Of a DNA stretch of 64,000 nucleotides, positions 25,601-33,521 are shown piece by piece (within the stretch, counting starts at the first letter, position 1; each line of letters opens with the position of its first letter). The notes beneath the pieces were generated by a model. The model did not search any database and had not been told where the DNA came from. It saw nothing but the letters and a program-made list of their open reading frames with translations. This stretch comes from Dongia_A sp035695765 (GTDB taxonomy: Bacteria > Pseudomonadota > Alphaproteobacteria > Dongiales > Dongiaceae): contig DASRRI010000074.1 in the NCBI GenBank assembly GCA_035695765.1, positions 73,672-137,671 of the forward strand, in the 5' to 3' direction. The position numbers and the translations under genes were made by a program.

Positions 25601-28006
25601 CCAGACGTTCAGCAGCTGCTCGAACGTGACCTTGCCGTCGTCGTCGACGGTGATGGTGAAATAGGTGGTGCCGCCGACCCGGCCTTCAATCGTGTGGGCA
25701 TCCACCTGGTAAAGCAGGATCTGATCGCCCTGGCCGATGCCGTCGCCGTCGCCGCCTGCGTCTTTGGTGTCGCTCGGCTCGAGCGCGTAGAGCCCCGACG
25801 CCGTGCCATCCACCACGAGCTTCAACGCGTATTCCGTCTTGCCCGGCCCATCGGCGCCATAGTCCGGCGCATCGAACACGAAGCTGAAATTTGCGCTGAC
25901 CGAGCGGATTCCGTCGCCGTCGAACGGCAGCGGGCTTTCGTCGACGAAGATCGGGTAGACACCGCTCTCGTTTTGGGCCACCGCCGCATCCGGGCCATCA
26001 TCCTGGACTTCAATGTTCAACGGCTGGACCGCATGGTCGCCGTCGTAGTCGGTCGCGCGGACATAGATGAGAGACGTGCCGTCCGGAGCGGAGATCAAGA
26101 ACTGGCCCGAGGCGATCTCGCTGTCGTCGTACTCGCCATTCGAGTTGTCGCCGTCATCGGCGTGATTGATCTGGTGGAACTGCTCGTAGGTGACGTTGCC
26201 AAAGTCGTCGATATGGACGACGAACACCGCCGCCAGGTCGCTCTGCACTGCGATCGCTTCGACAAATTCGCCAGTGTCGATGTCGCTGGTATCCACATAT
26301 CCGACGATCGTCTGCGCGTCGATCTGGCGCATGATGACCGGCAGGATTACCGGGTTTCCCTCACCATCGTGCCAGGTGACGGTCGCATTGGTCAGCTGAT
26401 CGATGACGGTGATGTCGCCGTCCGTCGGCGAGTTGCTCAGGCTATTGGCGATGAACAGCTCGAACGGATGCTCGTTCTCGCTCGTGCCAGACACCGCCCC
26501 ATAGACAGAATCCCGCGCAGTTGCATCAGCCGGGTTGGGATTGAAGATCGTCGGACCATCGGCACCGAAGCTTACTTCGATGTGCTTCCAGGCCGCCCCA
26601 TCCAGCGCACCGCTGCTGTCGCCGCTCGTGGGAATGAAGAAGCCCGCGCCGGTGGCCTTCGTCTCCAGGGGAATGAAAGCCGGATCAATATCGTCGGCAT
26701 CCCCATCGAGGCCATCGGTCTCGTCATGGACGATGGTGGTCGGGCCGGTATTGACGATGAACACCTCGCCGTCCTCGATCGCCGTACCGAAGAAGGGAAT
26801 GTCGTCACGCATTTCCACCGTGAGCGTTCCGTCGACGGGTGTGCCGTCGGAGTCGGTCGCGATCACATGGATCGGCAGAGCGAGATCCTGCTCGTTCGCG
26901 CCGAGCAGCGAGCCAGGCGCCTCGTTGTCGAAGCTATCGTAGAGCTTGAAGTCAATATGGAATGTGCCGGTGGAGCTGACTTCCACGATGTTCAGCTCGA
27001 AGACCTTGCGATCGCCGAGATCGAAACCGGGCAAGCCGGTATCGACGAAGCCAATGAGCTGGCGCCCATCAGTACCCGGAACTACGATATAGGAGATCGG
27101 CTCGCCCTGCGACTTCAGATCGGGCGGCAGCAGCGAGGGATCGAGCGCCAGCTTGCCTGGAATGTCCGGACCGAAATCGACGGCAACCGTGGCAGTGATC
27201 TCAATTGGCTCGCGGGTGGAATCGGGAACCGTGGTGTCGTTTTCATCCTCGTCCGAACCATCGAACGGATCGTTGCCACCACCATAACCACCAAACAAGG
27301 GCGCCTTGAGCTGGATGAAATCTTCCAGGATGATCCGCTCCGGCGGCAGGTCGTCTTCATTCACCTTCCCGCCAGTGATGACCAGTGGGCCGGGCTCGGT
27401 GTCCGGCTCTTCCTCTTCGAGTACTGGAAACAGGATGCGTTCGTCGGTGATCGTCTTGTAGCCGAGCGCCGTCGGATCAAGAACGCCGGCCGGATCGAAA
27501 CCACCCAGCAGCGGGCCGACTGCAAACGGCACGAAGATGCCGCTGCTTCCCGCATCGCCGCCATCTGTTCCGCCCTGCGCGCCGGCCGCTGCCGGACCTG
27601 CGGCGGTCTGGATGTCGAGCGCAACGTCGGGGTTGGTCGCGACGATGACGTCGTTGATGTCGACCGCGTCGCCGTCATTGGTGACGATCTTGATCGGCGC
27701 TTCCGCGTTGGCTTCGGCATAGCCCTGCAGGATGATGGTGCGGCCGTCGACCACGATGGCGAGGTTGCCGTCGGCGCCGAGCTTCGCGAGCAGGCCGTCC
27801 GGCGAGTCGGTCGGCAGCTCGATCGTCTGGCCCGGCTTGACCGGGATGACGACGATCTTTGCGCCTTGCGGCAGCTTCACGGGGATGGGCGCATCGGCCG
27901 ACGCAGCCGCCAGCTGGACGCCGGCGAAATCCTGCCCATTGGCCATGTCGGTATCAGTCTCGACGCTGGTGTCGCCAGGCAGCAGATGCGTGGAATCGGT
28001 CGCCAT
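22622..28006 (-). CDS. Second LapA-like RTX adhesin, 1794 residues, type I secretion substrate
   Basis: The first 140 residues match the long adhesin (GQTIELPTDS, NLAIVVDGRTIILQGY, IKIVTNDGD) and include TAAG at 134-137, the LapG-type cleavage motif. VCBS-like extracellular modules follow with Asp-rich linkers (EDDGPKAD, QDDGPTLS). RTX nonapeptides lie near 1626-1700 (GGSGNDTIIGGSGND). The tail reads SDTYVYETLVDGKDSISDFD and GDKLDISQVL, which fits the VC_A0849-type type I secretion C-terminal domain and differs from the long adhesin's end. No cysteine was seen. The pairing of two substrates with one exporter resembles LapA and MapA of Pseudomonas. AGGG-type ribosome site, own terminator; the leader is homologous to that of the long adhesin gene. 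Confidence 0.95.
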   Translation of the reverse strand: MATDSTHLLPGDTSVETDTDMANGQDFAGVQLAAASADAPIPVKLPQGAKIVVIPVKPGQTIELPTDSPDGLLAKLGADGNLAIVVDGRTIILQGYAEANAEAPIKIVTNDGDAVDINDVIVATNPDVALDIQTAAGPAAAGAQGGTDGGDAGSSGIFVPFAVGPLLGGFDPAGVLDPTALGYKTITDERILFPVLEEEEPDTEPGPLVITGGKVNEDDLPPERIILEDFIQLKAPLFGGYGGGNDPFDGSDEDENDTTVPDSTREPIEITATVAVDFGPDIPGKLALDPSLLPPDLKSQGEPISYIVVPGTDGRQLIGFVDTGLPGFDLGDRKVFELNIVEVSSTGTFHIDFKLYDSFDNEAPGSLLGANEQDLALPIHVIATDSDGTPVDGTLTVEMRDDIPFFGTAIEDGEVFIVNTGPTTIVHDETDGLDGDADDIDPAFIPLETKATGAGFFIPTSGDSSGALDGAAWKHIEVSFGADGPTIFNPNPADATARDSVYGAVSGTSENEHPFELFIANSLSNSPTDGDITVIDQLTNATVTWHDGEGNPVILPVIMRQIDAQTIVGYVDTSDIDTGEFVEAIAVQSDLAAVFVVHIDDFGNVTYEQFHQINHADDGDNSNGEYDDSEIASGQFLISAPDGTSLIYVRATDYDGDHAVQPLNIEVQDDGPDAAVAQNESGVYPIFVDESPLPFDGDGIRSVSANFSFVFDAPDYGADGPGKTEYALKLVVDGTASGLYALEPSDTKDAGGDGDGIGQGDQILLYQVDAHTIEGRVGGTTYFTITVDDDGKVTFEQLLNVWHDDTSNPDDPEVLNTLSAGDLQLVQTVTDADGDFDTAAVDLGKGVFTIEDDGPKADLIALKVDEAGDHLVVQDETALVQNGGNGSGAPDPDASGQDEDDVATRPTAFAAFEALHATLAAIGYASTIVDIDLSGGGLDPNAAYGTDGPGTTSIALTDGSGNPLNGVQSNLFDTATGDPIWLFTENGLLVGRVGVDAISAASGEVAFAVNLDSDSLEVAQYRAIQHPFNFTDDESVTLGLNGGEALIPIYATITVIDADGDAVTKQVPFTGVGGNPGIVFQDDGPTLSVTGDPVIGALSVVEASNAGGSQTVTITPPTFNATAVDGFTSSVSFALALSGPIATGLLTTIGNHPITLVVDSATQISGKYDSDGNGSLDATAFTVSLSGNQVTLTSLVALEHANNPQNTEDDTLDLGTLINVVATVTVTDGDNDQIVNSLDAVAPLSLTISDTNPVQISPDTLHLENKGIVGTTDQVTANLNFVTGADGVGNTVFNVAGVPVGVTSGVTVVATDGDGHQLSVGGQLLYLYYGGAGGTDTTILVAKTLTGTVGFTIDINPLTGTYTYDQEAAISNGTEISATNLTGVGAGNVNFKLLIDVGGSTQDVAMTTKIGDSVNSDVNDIGISGGQTFQPGEGIRFDLVNGLTLHNNNPADDTYSYDGTHNLTTRWKQTIFITGNVSQNADIIVSAIVADADNLFFTDVDEAKIDLSVANIHIYTSGGSLIDPANYAGLGISLSELGDSIQINGLTDKMSYEIVTDAAHQFSAVQIDAAATTDTFSLSFFTYGTDSAGTSIDLDYNVVGTDGDGDATNGTIDVSLYPDATSSSGTSFAGTSGNDTFLGTQGVNTISGADGNDLLAGNADNDTINGGSGNDTIIGGSGNDNLSGGAGSDTYVYETLVDGKDSISDFDSLASGDKLDISQVLNHAGNTWTDGNTIVDAIAGGFVTFTDGGGGNVQVNVDIDGSGTAYTATAVAVLTTVTLVNAQAGVLNDNIVLD

Positions 28007-28028
28007 GTGTTAGCCCTCTCATGTGAAG

Positions 28029-28049
28029 CGTCGAGCGCCGTACCCGACG
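28029..28049 (-). promoter_or_regulatory. Hairpin in the 5' leader of the 1794-residue adhesin gene
   Basis: A 5-bp stem (CGTCG / CGACG) lies 22-43 bases before the start codon, the same position as the 8-bp hairpin of the other adhesin gene. The bases between hairpin and ATG are nearly the same in the two genes (AGGGCT near the ATG), while the stems differ in sequence. Confidence 0.35.
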
Positions 28050-28465
28050 GTGTTTCGCCGATCGGTCAGACCTTTCCGACCGAGTCCCAAGTCCCCAGAA
28101 GCCCTTGCGATGGATGTGGCAGAAGGAAAAAATGCCGACTCAAAATGCGCAGGCGGCACGCGCGGAGACCCGCGACCTGCCCCAAGCGTTCCCTCCTCAC
28201 CCCAGCCCCTCGCTGAGATTGCGGCCCGATCGACCGCGACTCCCTATGCGTGTTTACATTCCGAAGTGATTTCAGTGCCTTGAGTGACGAAGACAGTTGT
28301 TTTCGCGAGGCGCTAAAACGTTAAGGAATGGTGTCGTTTTGGTGAGGCAATTATCGAAAATGCAGATGAACGCCAGCTGAACACAGGGATGCTGACTCAC
28401 ATGGGGATATGCGGAAAGGCTCGATTTTTGGGCTTTTTGGAGGGATAAGTCAGCGGAGCCGATAT

Positions 28466-28496
28466 TTCGCGCGGACAATGGTCCGATTAGCGCGAA
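28466..28496. repeat. Nested inverted repeat downstream of the ribbon-helix-helix gene
   Basis: An outer stem TTCGCG / CGCGAA encloses an inner stem CGGAC / GTCCG with an AATG loop and a 5-base bulge. It begins 63 bases after the stop codon of the regulator gene. No U-tract follows, so it may be a weak terminator or a protein binding site upstream of the adhesin gene. Confidence 0.4.
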
Positions 28497-28558
28497 TCAT
28501 GTCCGCGCGCGGCGGCACGCGTCCGATTCCGGCCAGGTTGGCGAAAAGCGGAAAGCGC

Positions 28559-29242
28559 TTAGGCGGTTGCGTCGATCATTAGGAAATAGAGCAGATCGCC
28601 TTCGGAGCGGACGACAGCAGGGCAAATGCTGCCCTTGGCCATGATCAGCCGCCCCGGCCGCAGGCAGATGACGCGTGCGGGGAAAACGTTCGACCGGCCG
28701 CTCGCATACTGGTCCAAGATCTGCGGCAGCGGGATCGGCACCTTGATCTGCATATAGCGGTCGATCGGCTTGTCGCGCAGCGAGGCTTCATCGATCGACA
28801 GCCATTTCTGGGCCGCTGCATTGGTCTTCAGCACCAGGTTCTGCGCGTTCAAAAGAAAGCACGGCGCAGGGCAGGCATCCGCCACCGAAGCAGCGGAAAT
28901 TCCCTGCGTGCTCATGGAGAGCTCGCGCAACTTCTGCTCGAGATCGTGGACCTGCAGCTTGAGCTCATCGACGCAATAGGACCGCAAGGTTGCGGACAGG
29001 TTCGCACCCGGCGGGCAAGTCTCCGCGATCTCGCCGATCAGGCGATTCAGCCGCTTGCCACGGCGCTGGGCGGAGCGTTCCAGGATCTCCCAGATGTCCG
29101 CGCCGAGCTTCAGCGAATAGCGCCGCCCTCGGTGCTGAACGATCCGATGGATGATCTTGAGTTGTGGCGCGCGCGCAGGCCCGCCCTCGGCGGGGGCCCG
29201 GGCGCCGGATTGAGAGGAGATCGCGGTGTCCGCAGCGCTCAT
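28559..29242 (-). CDS. Ribbon-helix-helix (RHH_4) regulator with PAS-like domain
   Basis: This 227-residue soluble protein has an RHH_4-type domain at about residues 38-95 (GRRYSLKLGADIWEILERSA, LNRLIGEIAE, GANLSATLRSY). This family occurs mostly in alphaproteobacteria. A short coiled-coil linker (ELKLQVHDLEQKLREL) follows. Residues about 115-225 look like a PAS domain (PAPCFLLNAQNLVLKTNAAAQ), which senses small ligands or redox state. It is the first gene on the minus strand upstream of the adhesin and exporter genes, which makes it a candidate local regulator. A target site is not known; the nested inverted repeat just downstream of it is one possibility. Confidence 0.75.
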   Translation of the reverse strand: MSAADTAISSQSGARAPAEGGPARAPQLKIIHRIVQHRGRRYSLKLGADIWEILERSAQRRGKRLNRLIGEIAETCPPGANLSATLRSYCVDELKLQVHDLEQKLRELSMSTQGISAASVADACPAPCFLLNAQNLVLKTNAAAQKWLSIDEASLRDKPIDRYMQIKVPIPLPQILDQYASGRSNVFPARVICLRPGRLIMAKGSICPAVVRSEGDLLYFLMIDATA

Positions 29243-29280
29243 GCTTGGTGCTAAGAACGTCTTCTAGTGGATGTTTTTCC

Positions 29281-29308
29281 TTGAGGAAGCGGCATTCTAT
29301 GCTAATCA
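29281..29308 (+). promoter_or_regulatory. Possible promoter of the small hypothetical gene
   Basis: TTGAGG at 29281-29286, a 16-base spacer and TAATCA at 29303-29308 lie about 60 bases before the ATG at 29369. The match is partial. Confidence 0.25.
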
Positions 29309-29368
29309 TGCGGTGTGAGCTATCCCCTATCGCATTAGAGGCCCCATCTTGAGCGGAGAAAGTGGGCC

Positions 29369-29719
29369 ATGCCATTCGTAAAACGCGACGCGGCGGGGCG
29401 GATCGTGGCTTTGTACCGCGAGCGCAGCGACGAGGCGACGGAGTTTCTCGCCACCAGCCATCCGGATATCGCGGAATTCGCCGACCCCGAAGGCGGCCGG
29501 GCGGAGCGCGGCACCATGCTGCAGTCCGACCTGGAAATGATCCGTGTTTATGAGGATTTGATCGATGTCCTCATTAGCAAGCGGATTGTCGTCCTGACCG
29601 ATTTCCCCACAGCCGCCCAGGAAAAGCTGGTGCGGCGCAAGCGGCTGCGTAGCTCGCTCAGCTCCCTCACCGAAGTGCTTGCGCCCGAAGATGATGACGG
29701 CGACGAGGAACTGCCCTGA
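29369..29719 (+). CDS. Conserved hypothetical protein, 116 residues
   Basis: I cannot assign a function. The protein starts MPFVKRDAAGRIVALYRERS, a beginning I recall from small proteins of alpha- and gammaproteobacteria that are often annotated, without real support, as tryptophan synthase beta-like. It has no signal peptide or membrane helix, a helical middle part (LEMIRVYEDLIDVLISKRI) and an acidic tail (EDDDGDEELP). A GGAGAAAG ribosome site precedes the ATG. It is divergent from the ribbon-helix-helix gene and ends before a hairpin it shares with the convergent small adhesin-module gene. Confidence 0.75.
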   Translation: MPFVKRDAAGRIVALYRERSDEATEFLATSHPDIAEFADPEGGRAERGTMLQSDLEMIRVYEDLIDVLISKRIVVLTDFPTAAQEKLVRRKRLRSSLSSLTEVLAPEDDDGDEELP

Positions 29720-29750
29720 CGTCAGCCGATGGCCGGGCGCAGAAATGACA

Positions 29751-29772
29751 AGGGCCGCATCTCAGCGGCCCT
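29751..29772. terminator. Hairpin between convergent genes, probable bidirectional terminator
   Basis: AGGGCCGC, loop ATCTCA, GCGGCCCT forms a perfect 8-bp stem between the stops of two converging genes. Neither side has a strong U-tract, so the terminator call rests on position and stem stability. Confidence 0.5.
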
Positions 29773-29796
29773 GTGCATGTCGGGGTGATTTGCGGG

Positions 29797-30174
29797 TCAG
29801 GCGTGGTCCTGCAGCTCGATCGACAGGCCAGGGGCGTAGAACAGCTTGGTGCCATCCTCGAACACCCAGTAATTGAAGCCCGCGACCTGCAAGCCGCTTT
29901 CGGTCAGATGATCGTGCGCCACACCGGACTCGAGCAGCTTGAGCTCGGTCACGATCTGCAGCTGGGGATCATCGCCACCATTCACGATGACGATTTCGCC
30001 GTTCGAATCCGGGAGCAATTCGCCCAGCGTAAGGGTCACGGTCTGGTCCAGCGAACTGGTCAGCCCGCCGCCCTCGACCGCGCCAAAATCTAGATCCGCC
30101 CCAGCCTGCGTCCCGTCAGGCATCGGCAGTTCGGTCCCGTCATCCACAATCATGTCCCTCGGATCGTTGCTCAT
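29797..30174 (-). CDS. Small acidic protein resembling an RTX-adhesin C-terminal module
   Basis: This 125-residue acidic protein has no signal peptide or membrane segment. Its core (VTLTLGELLPDSNGEIVIVN ... GFNYWVFEDGTKLFYAPGLS) lines up with the last module of the 4419-residue adhesin (ADVIDMTESGVLYILGDG ... FTQYTNGGATLFIQNTIDVE). The shared pattern is a leader strand, a SxGE/SGV turn, I.I.GGDD-like and a closing TLF..xIxxE strand. In large RTX adhesins such modules end the protein and belong to the type I secretion signal region. As a free protein it might be a mini-substrate, a stub left from a degraded adhesin gene, or a competitor for the exporter. It lies just beyond the regulator of the adhesin locus. 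Confidence 0.7.
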   Translation of the reverse strand: MSNDPRDMIVDDGTELPMPDGTQAGADLDFGAVEGGGLTSSLDQTVTLTLGELLPDSNGEIVIVNGGDDPQLQIVTELKLLESGVAHDHLTESGLQVAGFNYWVFEDGTKLFYAPGLSIELQDHA

Positions 30175-30239
30175 CCGGCGATTGCCCTCTTTTAACCCCG
30201 ACTACAATTTAGGTCAGATTTGAGCTAATCGCAATCATT

Positions 30240-30264
30240 GACCCCACACTCGGGTCTGTGGGTC
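30240..30264. terminator. Hairpin downstream of the small adhesin-module gene's promoter side and ribokinase operon
   Basis: GACCCCACA and TGTGGGTC pair with one bulged base. It lies between the 125-residue protein gene start and the ribokinase gene end and may end the ribokinase operon, but there is no U-tract. Confidence 0.28.
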
Positions 30265-30327
30265 ACGCGATTATCACTGATTTCCCACGGGCATTGATCT
30301 CAAAACAGTAATTCGATCAATCTGTTC

Positions 30328-31254
30328 CTAGTAATCGAGCTGGCGCGGCTCGACAATCTCGGAAAGTTTCACATCGATCGCGGATTTCTTCGGAAGGCTC
30401 GTCTGCGCGCCGCGAGCCAGGCAGGAAAGGCCACCCGCCACCGACGCCCGATGCAGCGCCTCCGGCAATTCGGCGCCAGCGACAATCGCGGCCGCAAAGG
30501 CGCCCACGAACGCATCGCCAGCAGCCGTGGTGTCGATCGGCGAAATGTCCATCGCCTCGACCTGCCAGGACAGCTCTGGTTCGAATGCCAGCGCTCCCTC
30601 GCCGCCCAGCGTGACGATGCAGGTGATGTCCGCCGCTCCCGCGATGGCCGCTGCGGCCGCCCGCGCTTCCAGCCGGCCGAGGCCGAGGCCCGCAGCCACG
30701 GCGACCGCCTCCGTCTCGTTCACGATCAGCCAATCCAGAGCCGCCAGCGCGATCCCCGGGATCGGCCCGGCAGGCGCCGCATTCAGCAGGATCCGCGACC
30801 CGCGCGCGGCGGCCCGAGCCACCAGCGCCCAGTTCTGCGCCGGCCACACCTCCATCTGCATGAGCACCACGGTTTCCGGCGTCAGCCACTCATCCGGCAC
30901 CTGGCGTTCCAGGGCGGTGGCATTGGCGCCGGTCGCCAGCACGATCTGGTTCTGACCGCTTGAATCCACACAGATGAAGGCGCAGCCGGTCGGATGCTCG
31001 TCCCGCTCGACGTGCGTGATATCGACCCCGCCGGCGCGGAGCTCTGACAGGGCGACGTCTGCGAAACCGTCGCGGCCGACCTTACCGACCATGGCAACCT
31101 TGGCGCCGGCGCGGGCCGCCGCCAGCGCCTGGTTCGCGCCTTTGCCGCCCGGCACCATCTGATAACCGGGGCCGGCCACGGTTTCGCCGGGCTTGGGCAG
31201 GGTGGTGACAGGCACCGTCAAATCGACATTCAGCGAGCCAAAAACAACGATCAC
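30328..31254 (-). CDS. Ribokinase-family (PfkB) sugar kinase
   Basis: This 308-residue cytosolic kinase should phosphorylate a pentose or similar sugar with ATP. Family motifs are visible: the N-terminal strand VVFGSLNVDL, the sugar-binding GGKGANQALAAARAGAKV, GKVGRDGFAD, and the C-terminal anion hole and catalytic Asp in DTTAAGDAFVGAF. I chose the GTG at 31254 because AAGGAA lies 8 bases ahead and the start follows the glycosidase stop by 11 bases; an upstream ATG at 31323 would overlap that gene by 58 bases. It is the last gene of the operon, so its sugar probably comes from the glycosidase just upstream. Ribokinase is the best guess, but fructokinase-like or nucleoside kinases share these motifs. 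Confidence 0.88.
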   Translation of the reverse strand: MIVVFGSLNVDLTVPVTTLPKPGETVAGPGYQMVPGGKGANQALAAARAGAKVAMVGKVGRDGFADVALSELRAGGVDITHVERDEHPTGCAFICVDSSGQNQIVLATGANATALERQVPDEWLTPETVVLMQMEVWPAQNWALVARAAARGSRILLNAAPAGPIPGIALAALDWLIVNETEAVAVAAGLGLGRLEARAAAAAIAGAADITCIVTLGGEGALAFEPELSWQVEAMDISPIDTTAAGDAFVGAFAAAIVAGAELPEALHRASVAGGLSCLARGAQTSLPKKSAIDVKLSEIVEPRQLDY

Positions 31255-31265
31255 TGCGCGTTCCT

Positions 31266-33521
31266 TCAATTCCGCCAGCGCAGTACCAGATCGCCGCCGC
31301 CCACCTTGGCCGGGACCGCGCATTCAATTCCGCGCCCGCCCACTGCGACCTGGCACTGCAACGCCTGGCCATCATAGCTGGCTTCGATTATCCGGTCGAT
31401 TGACGGGGCGATGAGGCGCAGCCGCCCACCACCGGCGGTGCGGCAGGCGAAGGCATCATCGGAGATCGCCAGTTTCGACCAGGTCGCCAGCATCGTGGTG
31501 GCAGCAATTTCCATGTCATTGCGATGCAGCGACACCCAGCCGTCAGCGGCCCTCAACGCGACGTCGCGGCCCGCGATACGTAGCGGCCCCAGGCTCCAGG
31601 TGCCGGGTTTGAACGCGATCTCCCATCCAGCCCAGGGCGTCACGCGCGTGACTTCCAAAGTCGCAATCAGTGGCATCAAGCCGCCCCAGCCATAGAACAG
31701 GTCGGTGTCCGGCTGATCGTCCGCGAGGCCGCTCTCGGCGTTGAAGTTCTCCGGGCACTGGCCTTTGCGCCAGGCTTGGTCGAACAGGCGATAGCTGTCC
31801 GCGGCCAGCCGCTCCGCGGCTTCCTCTTCTCCCGCACGGCGCAGGCCGAGATAGGTCAGCAGGTTGAGCGGCGGCCACACCCGCCCACGCCAATAGACGT
31901 TGTCGTGGTAGGCGGGATCGTCGCGCGTCACCGACGGCAGGCGCCAGAAGCCGCCGAACTTGCGCGGATCATCGAGCCAACGCAGCAGATGCTGGGTCTG
32001 TTCCGGCGTCGCGATCCCGGCCAGCAGCGGATAGAAACTGGTCGGCGCGATCGACCGAACGAAGCGACCGTTCCACAAGCGGTTGGCAAACACTGTGCGT
32101 TCGTTATCCCACAGGCGATCGCGTACCCGCGCCGCCAACGCACCGCCGCGCTGCCGCAGACGCTGCGCGGTCGCGTTGTCGCCGCGCTCCTCAGCCCAAT
32201 AGCTCAGGATCTCCGCATCCAGCACCAGCAGTGAATTCAGACCGACGTCAGCCGCAGTGAGGTTGCCGCTGGCGCGGTCCAGTTCCGTCTCGTCATGGAT
32301 CGGCGAATTGTCCATGCTGGACTCATTGCGAGCGCCAAGCTTGGTGCCGCGATAGAGCCCGTCGCCGACGCCCGGCGACGTCCCCCACCCCATCAAGCCA
32401 TCGCCATGGCCATCACGATTGCGGAACCACCAATCGTGATTGGCGAGCAGCTTCTCGTACGCGAGATCGACGATCGAGCAGTCGCCGCTGTGGGCCGCGA
32501 TCATCCAGGTGGCGAGGCTGCCCATCGGCGGCTGCGATCGGTCGACCCAGCCGTCGCGCCCGGTCATGAGGCACGGCAGATTGCCGGCGGGCTGCGCATT
32601 GCTGAGCAACGCTTCGATGTTCTCCACCGCAATGTCGCGGTCGAACAAGGCCACCATCCAGGCATGATAGAAGATGTCGTCCAGCCACAGCCCGAAGCCG
32701 CCGAACTTCTGCGCCACCCAGGCGCGGGAAAGCGAGGTGTAGGGCCCCTTGTTGATGCCATCCCACACGGAATTCCAGCCCACGACATCGCGCACCGCAT
32801 CGAGCGCGCGATCGCCGCGCGCGGTCTGGAGCTTGGGCAGCGATGGCATTTCGGCGCCGAGCGCCCGACGCGCCTTCGTCGATGCCTCTTCCTTGGTAGC
32901 GCCGAAGGCGATCGCCAGCGATAGGCGCGGCGTCTCTTCCAGATTGTAGCGCAGGCACGGGAAGTGGCCGCTTGTTCCGCGCGAGGCGAGATAGAAGTAG
33001 CCCTGGTGTTCGAACTCAGCGCGCAACGCTGCCATGTCGGCATGGAACGTCGCCATCAGCGCGGGCGCTCCGGCAGCAAGCGCAACAGCGCCGTGCTTTG
33101 GATGGACTGCGATCAGGTCACCGGTCGTCTCATCATAGATCCATGCCACAGCAGGTTCATTCGGTTCCGGCTGCCAGCGCAAGCACCAGCAGAGCCAGAA
33201 CCGTAAGCCCCATTCGCCGAACTTTGTGGCCGACCAGCTGGCACGCAACACATCCGCTTCCGGTCGGTCATAACTAAGGTCGAGTTCCGTTTCACCATGC
33301 GACAGGCGCAGTGCGATCTGCTCGCCCCGCACCGAGCGCGTGCCGTAACTGACGCCGCCACCCTGCGCCGGAAAATCCGTGAAGGCGTTCTTGCTGGCGG
33401 CGTAGGCACAGGGCGTGACGGTGAGGCCGCGCGGCAAGTGGCACATCTGCGCCGGCCACTCGCTGACCCAGCTGTTCCAGCCGCGGCCAGCTGCCTGCAA
33501 TTTCTCCAATGTGTCGGTCAT
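31266..33521 (-). CDS. GH63/MGH1-like glycoside hydrolase
   Basis: This 751-residue enzyme has an N-terminal beta-rich part (about 1-240) and an alpha/alpha-barrel typical of the MGH1-like/GH63 group (GWNSVWDGINKGPYTSLSRA, WLDDIFYHAW, SMDNSPIHDE, YWRGRVWPPLNLLTYLGL, YGWGGLMPL). That family includes glucosidases acting on mannosylglycerate, glucosylglycerate and oligosaccharides; exact substrate here unknown. There is no signal peptide, so it works on material already imported. The chosen ATG at 33521 overlaps the upstream stop by 4 bases (ATGA), as do its neighbours. Its place between a transporter and a sugar kinase suggests that it frees the sugar from a glycoconjugate. Confidence 0.82.
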   Translation of the reverse strand: MTDTLEKLQAAGRGWNSWVSEWPAQMCHLPRGLTVTPCAYAASKNAFTDFPAQGGGVSYGTRSVRGEQIALRLSHGETELDLSYDRPEADVLRASWSATKFGEWGLRFWLCWCLRWQPEPNEPAVAWIYDETTGDLIAVHPKHGAVALAAGAPALMATFHADMAALRAEFEHQGYFYLASRGTSGHFPCLRYNLEETPRLSLAIAFGATKEEASTKARRALGAEMPSLPKLQTARGDRALDAVRDVVGWNSVWDGINKGPYTSLSRAWVAQKFGGFGLWLDDIFYHAWMVALFDRDIAVENIEALLSNAQPAGNLPCLMTGRDGWVDRSQPPMGSLATWMIAAHSGDCSIVDLAYEKLLANHDWWFRNRDGHGDGLMGWGTSPGVGDGLYRGTKLGARNESSMDNSPIHDETELDRASGNLTAADVGLNSLLVLDAEILSYWAEERGDNATAQRLRQRGGALAARVRDRLWDNERTVFANRLWNGRFVRSIAPTSFYPLLAGIATPEQTQHLLRWLDDPRKFGGFWRLPSVTRDDPAYHDNVYWRGRVWPPLNLLTYLGLRRAGEEEAAERLAADSYRLFDQAWRKGQCPENFNAESGLADDQPDTDLFYGWGGLMPLIATLEVTRVTPWAGWEIAFKPGTWSLGPLRIAGRDVALRAADGWVSLHRNDMEIAATTMLATWSKLAISDDAFACRTAGGGRLRLIAPSIDRIIEASYDGQALQCQVAVGGRGIECAVPAKVGGGDLVLRWRN

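Larger units (their letters stand above)
28007..28558. other. Upstream region of the 1794-residue adhesin gene
   Basis: These 552 bases hold no convincing gene. They contain the adhesin leader with a small hairpin (28029-28049), AT-richer segments around 28270-28440 where a promoter is likely, and a nested inverted repeat at 28466-28496 close to the end of the ribbon-helix-helix gene. The length suggests the adhesin gene is regulated separately from the gene upstream. Confidence 0.55.

Noticed and set aside
8921..28006. CRISPR array or satellite repeat in the adhesin genes
   Set aside because: The repeated DNA encodes protein modules of different lengths in frame. There are no short identical repeats with unique spacers.
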